Assembly (NCBI GenBank): GCA_963931085.1
Contig: OZ006973.1
Location: 1,488,001 to 1,552,000, forward strand
DNA from: UMGS1994 sp944386155
GTDB lineage: Bacteria; Bacillota; Clostridia; TANB77; CAG-508
Length of the DNA stretch: 64,000 nt
Direction of reading: 5' to 3'
The position numbers and the translations under genes are program-made. Shown here piece by piece: positions 54,887 through 64,000 of the stretch. A model generated the notes under the pieces. The model saw only the letters and a list, made by a program, of their open reading frames with translations, was not told where the DNA came from and made no database searches. Numbering within the stretch: position 1 is the first letter of the stretch; each line of letters opens with the position of its first letter.

Positions 54887-55363
54887 TTACTTATTATTTA
54901 TCTCATCTATTTGCTTTTGCGTGTAAACAACTTGTCCTTCATACTCTATACCATATACACCTATGACAACTGTTCTTTCAAAATCTATAGCAACTGCAAA
55001 GCTTTCTATATCAATTCCCAAATCATCTTTCAAATCTTTTGAATCAAAGTAACGATAATTTGCACTATTTACAGACAATTCGTCAGAATTGTTTATTGCG
55101 TTTGTAACTGATTCTTTTAATGTATCATCTAATTCATCTAAACTCTTTCCTAATGAATTTAAATTAATCTCTGAATTAGTACTAGCTTTATCTTTAACAA
55201 CAGCTACTCTTTCTCTAACTATTTTAAGTTGTTCTGAAAAAGTTTTAACTCGTATCCCTTTATATGTATCAATTCCAGAATATGTAGCAGTAACTGCAAT
55301 TAATAACGTAAGGATAACTGTAATTACTAGTATTAGCATAGTTATACCTTTTTCATCTCTCAT
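54887..55363 (-). CDS. prepilin-like membrane protein
   Basis: 158 residues: E-K-G-I-T-M-L followed by a hydrophobic helix, the type IV prepilin layout, but without the conserved Glu at mature position 5, so it resembles minor pseudopilins or an exported single-helix protein. The C-terminal beta region is short. It sits 11 bases after the cyclophilin gene, which might fold it. Confidence 0.65.
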   Translation of the reverse strand: MRDEKGITMLILVITVILTLLIAVTATYSGIDTYKGIRVKTFSEQLKIVRERVAVVKDKASTNSEINLNSLGKSLDELDDTLKESVTNAINNSDELSVNSANYRYFDSKDLKDDLGIDIESFAVAIDFERTVVIGVYGIEYEGQVVYTQKQIDEINNK

Positions 55364-55374
55364 TGTTTTCCTCC

Positions 55375-56340
55375 TTAGTTTTGACTATTTGAGTAACTTG
55401 AAAGTAATTGACTAAATAATGCATCAAAATCAAATCTTGTAGATGTTGTAGGAACTCCATAATCAACACCTTTTGTATCTACTGTAACTTTTGAAATCTT
55501 GATTTCTTTTTCTGGAACTTTAGTTGTAACTTCTTCAGAAGATTCTTCATCATCTGATTTTTCTTCTTTTACTTTAGCTTCTGAAATTTTGTCTACAACA
55601 TCCATACCTTCTATAACTTTACCAAATGCTGCATATTGACCATCATAAGATGTATTAGTATCAGTAACTATAAAGAAACCTGATCCTGCTGTATCATCCA
55701 TTAATGATATTAATGTATCAATATAACTTTCATATCCCATCATTTGTAATAATGATAATTGATATTGATAATCTTCATAAGTATCTCTCTTCATTGAGAT
55801 TACTCCTCTTTGATGACTTAATGTATTATCTGTATATCCAGCTTCAACATATTCTCCTTCGATTGAATATGCAGAATCCTCTTCTCCTTCTTTTAGAGTT
55901 TTTATATTACTTAATTTTGGTCCTGGAACATATTCTTCCTCTTCTGAAGTTTCTTCTCCTTCTACTGTAGCTTTTTCTTCATCATCTTTTTTTTCTTTGT
56001 CTTTATCTTCTTTTTCTTTGTTAGAATCTTCTTCTGTTTCTCCATTACTTAAATCAAATCCACCAATTATTGAATCCTCAGTAATCTCTGAAAAAGTTTT
56101 TCCATTATAGTAACCACTATTTACAAGTGCAACAAAATTTTTTACTGTATTTGGCGCCATATCTGGATATAATTCTATTTTAATTGTTCCATAGCCTTCA
56201 ACTTCCATTGTAACTATTGGATTATTATCTTTTTTTGTTTTGTTTATACCTGCTTTAGCATAATTAATGCCAAGATAAATCAACAATAAAGCAACTATTA
56301 TAATTGCTATAATTAATAAAATTTTCTTTAATTTTCCCAT
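55375..56340 (-). CDS. cyclophilin-type peptidyl-prolyl isomerase, membrane-anchored
   Basis: 321 residues: membrane helix about 6-28, cyclophilin start (I-K-I-E-L-Y-P-D-M-A-P-N-T-V-K-N-F), then an Asp/Glu/Lys-rich insertion about 100-145, then G-V-I-S-M-K-R and A-A-F-G-K-V-I-E-G-M-D-V-V. The fold is interrupted by the insertion but core motifs are present. Probably an extracytoplasmic folding factor. Confidence 0.85.
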   Translation of the reverse strand: MGKLKKILLIIAIIIVALLLIYLGINYAKAGINKTKKDNNPIVTMEVEGYGTIKIELYPDMAPNTVKNFVALVNSGYYNGKTFSEITEDSIIGGFDLSNGETEEDSNKEKEDKDKEKKDDEEKATVEGEETSEEEEYVPGPKLSNIKTLKEGEEDSAYSIEGEYVEAGYTDNTLSHQRGVISMKRDTYEDYQYQLSLLQMMGYESYIDTLISLMDDTAGSGFFIVTDTNTSYDGQYAAFGKVIEGMDVVDKISEAKVKEEKSDDEESSEEVTTKVPEKEIKISKVTVDTKGVDYGVPTTSTRFDFDALFSQLLSSYSNSQN

Positions 56341-56355
56341 TTAAAATCCTCTCTT

Positions 56356-57721
56356 TCATTTTAAGCCTAAATATTTAAGAGCATCTATAATGTCCCTTGC
56401 GCCTATTATATCTAATTTGAATTTTTCTTTCAATACTTTTTTATTACTTTCTGGAATAATACAAGTCTTAAATCCTAGCTTTTCTACTTCCTTAATTCTT
56501 TTTTCTATCATATTAACAGATCTTATTTCTCCAGTAAGTCCGCACCTCTCCAAAAACTACTACATCATCATTTATTGGAATATTTTTATAACTAGAAGCA
56601 ACAGAAAGCACTACTCCTAAATCTATTGCCGGTTCATTAATTTTTATTCCACCTACTACATTTACATAAACATCTTGAGATCCTAAATTAAGTCCTGCTT
56701 TTTTCTCTAAAACTGCCATAAGTAGTGTTAATCTATTATAATCAATTCCATTTGCCGTTCTTCTTGGAAGTCCAAATACGGTAGGAGATGTAAGTGCTTG
56801 AACTTCAACTAGCATTGGTCTAGTTCCTTCTAAACTTGCCACTATAACAGAGCCTGACACTTTTTCTTCTCTTTCTGAAATAAGTACTGAAGATGGATTA
56901 GTAATCTCGCACATTCCTTCTCCTCTCATTTCGAACATTCCGATTTCATTTGTAGAGCCAAATCTATTTTTTACACCTCTTAAGATTCTATATGAAAAAT
57001 ATCTTTCTCCTTCTAAATATAATACTGTATCTACCATATGCTCTAAAACTCTTGGTCCTGCAATATTTCCATCTTTAGTAACATGTCCAATAATTATAGT
57101 TGTAATATTTTGCATTTTGCATATTTTCATTATTTTAGCCGTTATTTCTCTTACTTGACTAACACTTCCAGGAGCAGATGTAATTTCATCAGAATACATA
57201 GTTTGGATAGAATCTATAATTACAAGCTTTGGTTTCATCTCTTCTATTGTACTTTCAATAACATTTATATCAGTTTCTCCTAAAAACATAATGTTATCAT
57301 TTTTTATATTTAATCTATCTGCTCTAATTTTTATTTGCTCTGCAGACTCTTCTCCTGATACATATAAAACTTTACCTTCACCTTTAAATTTATCGCATAT
57401 TTGCAAAATTAGTGTTGATTTTCCGATTCCCGGTTCTCCTCCAAGAAGTGTTAAAGAACCATTTACAAATCCTCCACCAAGTACTCTATCTAACTCATCA
57501 AATCCTGATTTAATTCTAACTATTTCTTTTTTCTCTATTGTATTTAATGAAGTAACTTCTGCTGCTTTTTTTATGCTAACTTTCTTAGTTTGACCATTTT
57601 TTACAGCTTTTTCTTCTACAAAAGTATTCCATTCATTACAAGCTGGACATTTCCCAAGCCATTTTGGAGATTCATATCCACAATTATTACACACAAATAT
57701 ACTAACTGGTACTTTTGCCAT
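56356..57721 (-). CDS. radA: DNA repair protein RadA, read through a CGGA +1 site
   Basis: Joined length 454, the normal size. The start is the ATG at 57721 (M-A-K-V-P-V-S-I-F-V-C); an upstream ATG at 57754 is less likely. Zinc finger C-x2-C...C-x2-C (C-N-N-C-G; C-P-A-C), Walker A G-G-E-P-G-I-G-K-S-T and K-N-R-F-G are present. The zero frame ends in a stop at 56513. At GTG-CGGA (CGGA 56542-56539) dropping C gives F-G-E-V-G-L-T-G-E-I-R, the universal motif of the RadA Lon-like domain, and the frame runs to 56356. RadA drives branch migration in recombination, and inactivation here is unlikely. Confidence 0.95.
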
Positions 57722-57821
57722 TTTTCCTCCTAAACTAAAAAAATTTACACACAAAATATATCACATTGCCTTTATTTAATCAATAAAAAATAAGCCCTAA
57801 AATAATAAACTTAAAATAATA

Positions 57822-57878
57822 AATAAACCTAAAATAATAAACATAAATTGATTTATTACTTTAGGTTTTATTTTTATC
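57822..57878. terminator. terminator with direct CCTAAAATAATAAAC repeats
   Basis: AAACCTAAAATAATAAA pairs with TTTATTACTTTAGGTTTT. Upstream, the element CCTAAAATAATAAAC is repeated at about 57793 and 57831. Confidence 0.65.
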
Positions 57879-57904
57879 CTTATCTTATTTTAAAATTTAA
57901 ATTT

Positions 57905-58087
57905 TTATTCTTTCACTCTAACTTTACATTTAGGGCATTTTTCTGCTTTACTTGATAATTTCTTACCACATTTTGCACAATAATATTCTGGTTTTTTATA
58001 ATTTACAATCGCATCATAAATATTTGTCACTGTATATAATCCCATTCCAAAAGTTACAACCACTAAGATTATAAGTATAAATTCCAT
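57905..58087 (-). CDS. small membrane zinc-ribbon protein
   Basis: 60 residues: membrane helix at 2-24 followed by C-x2-C (C-A-K-C) and C-x2-C (C-P-K-C), a rubredoxin-like zinc ribbon. Widespread as stand-alone membrane sensors or chaperone adaptors; no specific function. Confidence 0.7.
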   Translation of the reverse strand: MEFILIILVVVTFGMGLYTVTNIYDAIVNYKKPEYYCAKCGKKLSSKAEKCPKCKVRVKE

Positions 58088-58090
58088 TTT

Positions 58091-58477
58091 CTATTCCTCC
58101 TCTTGACCTTTTTTATATGCATTTCTTGAAACAAATCCTAGAACTCCTGATCCGATAGTAATCCCTATTAAAAGCTCTAATGGTATCATAGAATAGTCGT
58201 TTTTCCAAACGCTTTCTTTGTACTCATCATAGCTTCCAAAACCTCCGTATATACTTTTAATACTAGGGCCCATTTCTTCATATTCTTCCCACTCTTTTTC
58301 TGTTATTGAAGCTCCTTCATATGTTTCTAAATAAAATGAAAAATATATTGTTCCTATTAATAATACTAAAAAAATAGTAAGTGGAATTGTAACCTTAGAT
58401 ATTGCTTTCATTAATGGTCTTTTTACTTCTTTTTTTATTGGCTCTATTATCTCTATTTCTTTATTTTTATCTTTCAT
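58091..58477 (-). CDS. two-helix membrane protein, unknown
   Basis: 128 residues: charged N terminus, helix at about 28-50, extracellular acidic/aromatic loop (Y-G-G-F-G-S-Y-D-E-Y) and helix at about 100-118. The 4-base gap to the zinc-ribbon gene suggests one operon. Family not recognised. Confidence 0.6.
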   Translation of the reverse strand: MKDKNKEIEIIEPIKKEVKRPLMKAISKVTIPLTIFLVLLIGTIYFSFYLETYEGASITEKEWEEYEEMGPSIKSIYGGFGSYDEYKESVWKNDYSMIPLELLIGITIGSGVLGFVSRNAYKKGQEEE

Positions 58478-58546
58478 TTTCTCCTCCAGTTTAAATAACT
58501 ATTATTAATTATTAATATCAAATATCAAATATCAAATATTTTTAAA

Positions 58547-60448
58547 TTAAATAAGCTTAAGATCAGAAAGTCTTTTTAATGTATTTACAAACATAGCATG
58601 TGACCATGTAAGTCCAATAACCCACATAGGTTTCATAGTTTCATTATTAATTTGTTCTCCTAAAAATCCATGCCCTGAAGCACTTTTAACAACAAAATCA
58701 AAACATTCAACAGCTTTTTTGTTTTCACCAGCATCTAAATAATAATTAGCCATCCATAAATTTGCAATAGGCCAAGGATTATAGCCATTCATATAATTAT
58801 CGTTTTCATATCTTACATAACCGCCTGTATATGTACGTAAAGTCATATTCATTTTCTCTATTGTATTTAAAACTTTCTTTTCTTTTGGAGTAAATACTTT
58901 AAATGTAGTAATTGCTCCTAATATACTTATATCTAATCTTTCTTCTTCTAAATTTCTTGTATAAGTTTTCATGTTTTCATTATAAAATTTTTTAGATATA
59001 AATTCTTTTAATTCTCTTACTCTTTTATTTAACATCTCTGTTTCTTTTGCAATTTGTTCTAATTTTAATCTATTAGAAGTAAACAATTCTTTAACAATAC
59101 TGTTTATTTCAATCATTGCAGAATATGCACCAAATATTGCTGACATTGAATAAAGTGAAATTCCTTCATGCTCTTCCCATAAATCATAACTTACATGCAT
59201 TTTATTTTTCTCATTTAAGACATCATCTACATATTTTTCTAAAAATTTTATGGCATTTTCACACATCTTTAAAGTATCTTTTAAAAATTTCTTATCTTTT
59301 GTAACTAAATAATGTCTATATACTCCAAATACAACACTTGCTGTTTCATCAACTTGATATCCCCAACAAGGCGCAAGTCTTCCATCTGTAAAAAATCTTT
59401 GTTCCCACATTCCATTTCTGCTTTGTGTCATCTTACAGAATTTCTTATAAAACTTATCATTTGCATCTTGCATATTTAATATATCTAAAGCTTCTGAAAT
59501 ATATACTGCATCTCTAAGCCAACAATAAGAATATCTGCCACATTTAGATCTAGTTTCATCTACCTCTATTCCAGCTGAGATTCCACCAGTTTCACAATTT
59601 ACTAATAAAGGCATATACAATATAGTCCTATCATAAATTTTGTTTATCGCCTCATTTTTTTCGTTTTCCTCTATATTTATTTTTTTATGTTCCTTTAAAT
59701 ATTTTTTCCAATATTTTTTTGTATCTTCTAATTCTTTATCAACGCTTATTTTTCTAATTCTTTCTATCTCATTATCTAAATCATTTAATAAACATTTTGC
59801 TCCATTATCATTTATATAAACATATATTGATAATTCTTTTTCTTCTCCTGGACGCAAAATATTTACATCATATGAAATAGCAGATTCTCTAGACATTCCT
59901 ATATAATCTTTTCCACCTATTACTCCGCTTCTAAAATTACTACTTACATCATTTACTTGAGATGAATATAATTTTTCTTTTGAAAAAGTACATACTGTAA
60001 AGTCATGATTATATTGAAGAAGCGCATCATTTTTTACATAACCACATGTATCATTATTTATATTAGAAAAAACTTTTGATGATACTAAAAATTTTATATC
60101 TAAATCAATATTATTATTGTTAATAAATCTATATTTTCTAACTAAAATATTTTCTTTTACCATTACAAAATCTATTTGTTTTATTTCAAGTCCAAAATAA
60201 GTATTAAATATATCTGTTACCAATATATTTGTACCATCTAAATAATATTGTTCATATTCATTATTTACATCATCATGTAAATATATTAATGCAGAATCAT
60301 TTATCTTTACTCCTGTTACAAAAGATTCAAAAAACTGTTTGTAATCAGGAGAAGTATGAAATAATCTTAAAAGCTCTCCTTTTTTTGAAAAACTAACTGT
60401 CATCTTTCCATTTCCGATTATTGCATCATTATAATATTTCTGTTCCAT
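58547..60448 (-). CDS. glycoside hydrolase family 15 (glucoamylase/trehalase-like)
   Basis: 633 residues. N-terminal beta sandwich (1-250) and C-terminal (alpha/alpha)6 barrel (about 260-630) with Y-C-W-L-R-D-A, Y-D-L-W-E-E-H-E-G (catalytic Glu) and Y-N-P-W-P-I-A-N-L-W (second Glu region). No signal peptide; cytoplasmic breakdown of glycogen, maltodextrin or trehalose, with the GH13 amylase. Confidence 0.9.
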   Translation of the reverse strand: MEQKYYNDAIIGNGKMTVSFSKKGELLRLFHTSPDYKQFFESFVTGVKINDSALIYLHDDVNNEYEQYYLDGTNILVTDIFNTYFGLEIKQIDFVMVKENILVRKYRFINNNNIDLDIKFLVSSKVFSNINNDTCGYVKNDALLQYNHDFTVCTFSKEKLYSSQVNDVSSNFRSGVIGGKDYIGMSRESAISYDVNILRPGEEKELSIYVYINDNGAKCLLNDLDNEIERIRKISVDKELEDTKKYWKKYLKEHKKINIEENEKNEAINKIYDRTILYMPLLVNCETGGISAGIEVDETRSKCGRYSYCWLRDAVYISEALDILNMQDANDKFYKKFCKMTQSRNGMWEQRFFTDGRLAPCWGYQVDETASVVFGVYRHYLVTKDKKFLKDTLKMCENAIKFLEKYVDDVLNEKNKMHVSYDLWEEHEGISLYSMSAIFGAYSAMIEINSIVKELFTSNRLKLEQIAKETEMLNKRVRELKEFISKKFYNENMKTYTRNLEEERLDISILGAITTFKVFTPKEKKVLNTIEKMNMTLRTYTGGYVRYENDNYMNGYNPWPIANLWMANYYLDAGENKKAVECFDFVVKSASGHGFLGEQINNETMKPMWVIGLTWSHAMFVNTLKRLSDLKLI

Positions 60449-60458
60449 AAATATTTAC

Positions 60459-62118
60459 CTATTCCTTTTCTAGAATTTTCTTTATCATTTGTTTTAAATC
60501 TTCAACCTTATCTGTAAGTTCATTTACTTCCTTCGTAGATTCTTCTTTACTATATTTATTTACTCTAGATGATCTTGTTGCATTTTGTACTTCATCTCTT
60601 AGAGTATCTATCTGATTTAATATATCAAGTCTTAATTGTTTATTTTCTAATTTTTGACTTGAATGAACTACATCTGTAAGTTCTGGCACATCTTCTATAT
60701 TATATTTTTCACCAAACTTCGGAATTGTAACTGGAATACTTACATTTTCTATTATTTTTTCTTTAAGTTCTGCTTGACTATCTGGTTCTCCATGAACTAA
60801 AAAGATATGTTTTGGTTTTTGAATAAATGAATATACAAAGTTTAAAAGCCATTCTTGATCAGCATGTCCTGAATATCCTTCTATGTATTCTACTCTTGCA
60901 TTTACAGAAATCTCTTCTCCAAATATTTTAACTTTTTCTGCACCGTCTACTATAGTTCTTCCTAAAGTTCCAGGAGCTTGATATCCAACAAATAAAATTG
61001 TATTATTTGGATTCCATAGATTATGTTTTAAATGATGTTTTATTCTTCCAACTTCACACATTCCACTTGCAGAAATTATAATTGATGGATCATTATTTTC
61101 ATTTAATGCTTTAGATTCATCTGCAGTAGGAGTAAACTTAAGTCCTGGAAATTCTAAAGGATGATCTCCTTTTTTTAATTTTTCCTGTATTTCATCTTCA
61201 AATAAATCAGTATTTTTCTTAAATACCTCTGTTGCTGAAATTGCAAGAGGACTATCTACATATACAGGAACTTTCATTAATGTTTTATATTTTTTCTGAA
61301 ATACCTCATCATCTTTATGTTCTTGTTTTAATTTATCAATTTCATATAAAATCTCTTGCGTTCTACCGACTGCAAAAGAAGGAATTATAACCTTTCCTCC
61401 ATTATCTAAAGTTTCTGATACTATATCTAAGAACAAAGATGCTTTTTCATCATTTCTCATATGAAGTCTATTACCATATGTAGATTCCATTACTAAATAA
61501 TCTGCTGTATCTATCATTGTTGGAGAATCTAAAAGTGGAATATCATTATTTCCTAAATCTCCTGAAAATACAGTTTTTTTGGTAACACCATCTTCTGTAA
61601 CCCAAACTTCTATAATGCTTGATCCGAAGCATATGTCCTGCATCATTAAATCTAACTTGAATATTTTCTGCTACATCAACTATTTCATCATATCCTACTG
61701 AAGAAAATAGTTCCATAGAATTAATTGCATCTTCTGCTGTATACATTGGTGGAAGTGGATCCTCGCCTGCTCTTATTCTCTTTTTATTTCTCCATTCAAT
61801 TTCACTTTCTTGAATATGTCCACTATCAGGAAGCATTATCTCACATAAGTCTTTTGTTGCATGAGTACAATAAATTTTTCCTTTAAAGCCATCATTATAA
61901 AGTTTTGGTATTCTTCCAGAATGATCAATATGTGCATGTGTAAGTAACATAAAATCAATGTCAGCTGGATTGTATAAAAAATCTTCTTCATTTCTTAATT
62001 CTTCAGTTGCTTTACCTTGATACATCCCACAATCTACTAAAAACTTTTTTCCTGCTGCTTCAACTAAAAAATTTGACCCTGTAACTGTCTCTGCTGCTCC
62101 TAAAAAAGTAATATTCAT
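60459..62118 (-). CDS. MBL-fold beta-CASP nuclease, read through a CGGA +1 site
   Basis: Joined length 552. Metallo-beta-lactamase motifs H-A-H-I-D-H-S-G near 56-63, and later D-A-G-H-M-L. The zero frame breaks at CTT-CGGA (CGGA 61626-61623). Dropping C gives D-A-G-H-M-L-G-S-S-I-I-E-V, a strictly conserved region, and the frame continues through beta-CASP motifs (V-D-S-P-L-A; I-I-I-S-A-S-G-M-C-E) and RMMBL (G-Y-S-G-H-A-D-Q, then L-V-H-G-E). Family members are RNA 3'-end processing nucleases. All ligands remain. Confidence 0.9.
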
Positions 62119-62139
62119 ATAATTCCTCCTTAACTTAAA

Positions 62140-63705
62140 TTAAAAATTCACAAGTGGCACATGCTTTTTCTGCCTTACATTTAAATCTTTTTTATCTAAT
62201 TGATAATCAATTTCAAAACTACTTTCGATTGTTTCATTATCGTAGATTTCTATTTGTAATTTTGAAGTTTCTTTATCAATTTTTAAACAAATATCTATAT
62301 CATCAATATCAACTATTGAAGAGTTTAATGCTTGAAGTATTATTTTATAATTCATTGCGATATCTTTACAAAAAATAGTAAATATAGATTTTTTACACAT
62401 AATCGTAACTAGCTTACATGCTATTTTATTTAAAATATTATTTAGTTCTGGTATTTCTTTTATCATTTTATCAGAAGTTAAATGAATATTTCTATAATAT
62501 CTTATTGTATAAATTAAATTTATAAAATCTTCTTTTGTTTCTGCTGCTTCAACTTCTTTAGAAACACATTTTAAAAAGTTTTTCTGCATTAATATTAAAT
62601 ATTTATATAAAGAAGCTTCTTCATCAAGTGCTGGCTTTAAAACTTCAATTTTATCTTCTATATTTTTCTTGTTTTCTTCATATATAGTAGGAGCTAGAAG
62701 TTCTGTTAATTTTAAGATCATTTTTTCGTAGTTTTCTTTTTCCTTTAATAGCATATCTGATAGCTCACTAACACTAAATATTTTCTTATCATCTGAAAGT
62801 TTGCTGTTTCTTAGATTATATTCTTCAAGCAATAATTTTCTATCTTCAGATATTTTTTCAATTTTTCTTATTTGTCTTGCTAGCTTTTTCTTTTCTTCTG
62901 CGACTTTTAGCATATATTTATCTTTATCTTTAATATTTTCATATTCTTTAATTAACTTTGTAACTTCTTTTTTTGCCTTTTCTTTTTCTGATTTTTTTGC
63001 ATTAACAATTAAAACATTACAAAAAGAATAATAAAAATTATCTGAAATAGACTTACTATAACCTTCTTCCATTCTTTTTCTGATTTCTAAAATATAATCT
63101 TTTTTTCCTGAAAAGTCATTTTCCCATAAATCTAAAAATGCATGCCCAAAAAGTAATAATAATGTTTGGTACATACAATTATAAGTATTATTAATTTTTT
63201 GATCTATCTCCACATTCCATGACCAACCATTAAAATTTCTTATTACTTCTGTATTATTTAAATTAGTACCTTCTACAAGCATTTCTTGCATTAAATTTTT
63301 AATATAATTATATTTGCTACCAATAAAAAAATATTTAGGCCTAATATCACTTAACCCATATAAAAGCGCCATTTCAGTAGGATATGCATATATCGTTTTT
63401 TCAGCTTCATTTGTCATTGCAATTACATTTTGTTTTTCTAATATCTTTCTTTCTTCATCTTTTGGATTTACTAAATATATATAATTACAATTTTCTCTAA
63501 TTGGTTTTATTATAATATTTTCAATAAAATCACTTTTTGATAAATTATTTCTTTTAATTTTTGTATAATCACTATATGATGTTTCTACTTTATAAACCAT
63601 GCTTAAAAGAAGGTTCTTTACATCTTGTCTGAAACACTTTTTTTCTAATAACTGATCTAATATATAATTATAATCTTTTAGCTTAGAAAAAAACTTTCCT
63701 TTCAT
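62140..63705 (-). CDS. large helical protein downstream of ftsK/spoIIIE, unknown
   Basis: 521 residues, mostly helical with a coiled coil about 250-310 (K-K-K-L-A-R-Q-I-R-K-I-E-K). No catalytic motif recognised. It sits directly between the FtsK/SpoIIIE gene and the beta-CASP nuclease gene (about 20 bases each), so perhaps one operon. No confident family. Confidence 0.5.
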   Translation of the reverse strand: MKGKFFSKLKDYNYILDQLLEKKCFRQDVKNLLLSMVYKVETSYSDYTKIKRNNLSKSDFIENIIIKPIRENCNYIYLVNPKDEERKILEKQNVIAMTNEAEKTIYAYPTEMALLYGLSDIRPKYFFIGSKYNYIKNLMQEMLVEGTNLNNTEVIRNFNGWSWNVEIDQKINNTYNCMYQTLLLLFGHAFLDLWENDFSGKKDYILEIRKRMEEGYSKSISDNFYYSFCNVLIVNAKKSEKEKAKKEVTKLIKEYENIKDKDKYMLKVAEEKKKLARQIRKIEKISEDRKLLLEEYNLRNSKLSDDKKIFSVSELSDMLLKEKENYEKMILKLTELLAPTIYEENKKNIEDKIEVLKPALDEEASLYKYLILMQKNFLKCVSKEVEAAETKEDFINLIYTIRYYRNIHLTSDKMIKEIPELNNILNKIACKLVTIMCKKSIFTIFCKDIAMNYKIILQALNSSIVDIDDIDICLKIDKETSKLQIEIYDNETIESSFEIDYQLDKKDLNVRQKKHVPLVNF

Positions 63706-63737
63706 ATGTAAAAAACCTTCCTTTATATTAAAATTTT

Positions 63738-64000
63738 TTATTCTTCCTCTTCTTCTGCACTACTCTCATTATTTCTATCATTTTGAGACATCTTAAGCTC
63801 TGCCCATCTTTCTTTAGACATAAGTACTTCTCTTGGTTTACTTCCTTGATATCCTGATATAATACCTCTTTCCTCCATTTGGTCAATAATTCTTGCTGCT
63901 CTTGCATAACCAACTTTAAATTTTCTTTGTATTAATGAAGCTGATGCTGTACCGATCTCTATTACAGTCTCTATAGCTTCAGGTAAAAATTCATCTGAAT
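63738..64000 (-). CDS. FtsK/SpoIIIE DNA translocase, C-terminal part
   Basis: The reading frame enters from the window edge and ends with the winged-helix gamma domain: A-S-A-S-L-I-Q-R-K-F-K-V-G-Y-A-R-A-A-R near the start, G-I-I-S-G-Y-Q-G-S-K-P-R-E-V-L, then an acidic tail. Gamma recognises KOPS/SRS skew motifs and directs DNA pumping. Most of the protein is outside the window. Confidence 0.95.
   Translation of the reverse strand, partial: SDEFLPEAIETVIEIGTASASLIQRKFKVGYARAARIIDQMEERGIISGYQGSKPREVLMSKERWAELKMSQNDRNNESSAEEEEE

Overview
The window is about 27-30% GC. Gene content and order (ylxM-ffh-rpsP-khpA-rimM-trmD-rplS, ftsEX with M23 hydrolases, tsaE-tsaB-rimI, split transketolase, an RsgI-like anti-sigma factor) point to an uncultured Clostridia-type Bacillota. 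Arginine is written almost entirely with AGA.

Layout. 1-7.9 kb: the right end of a prophage inserted at the 3' end of a tRNA-Phe gene (early/replication module on the minus strand, immunity region, ImmA-like protein, tyrosine integrase). 8.0-8.3 kb: tRNA-Phe, tRNA-Asp, tRNA-Val. 8.5-13.8 kb: S41 peptidase, two M23 hydrolases, FtsX, FtsE. 14.7-18.3 kb: transketolase halves separated by two PHP genes. 18.8-23.8 kb: Lon-like protease, RimI, TsaB, TsaE. 23.9-24.3 kb: three tRNA-Gly genes. 24.3-27.6 kb: GNAT, a kinase/PRTase/HisA-like fusion and a HAD protein. 27.8-44.9 kb: envelope genes, ECF sigma/RsgI pair, a very large NlpC/P60 protein, alpha-amylase. 45-50.4 kb: ABC exporter, cation efflux, small genes. 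50.5-54.7 kb: ribosome/SRP operon. 54.9-64 kb: pilin-like, cyclophilin, RadA, GH15, beta-CASP nuclease, FtsK/SpoIIIE end. Two solitary plus-strand ORFs of different base composition (14.0 and 22.6 kb) sit between native operons.

Main result. Six genes (ImmA, integrase, a GNAT, alpha-amylase, RadA, a beta-CASP nuclease) are each broken by exactly one extra base. In every case the break is an in-frame CGG followed by A or G, and deleting the C restores a Gly codon (GGA or GGG) at a conserved glycine and a full-length protein. By eye I find no other in-frame CGG in any native gene. The third tRNA-Gly (24215-24288) is divergent and has anticodon loop CTTCCGA, so UCC is followed by G37 instead of A37. 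UCCG is the exact complement of CGGA and, with U34 wobble, reads CGGG. The simplest reading is a natural quadruplet codon, CGGA/CGGG = glycine, decoded by a dedicated tRNA-Gly(UCCG) that has its own promoter and terminator. The joined reading frames below follow this reading.

The decoding interpretation is inference. The six indels, their shared context and the tRNA sequence are directly visible.
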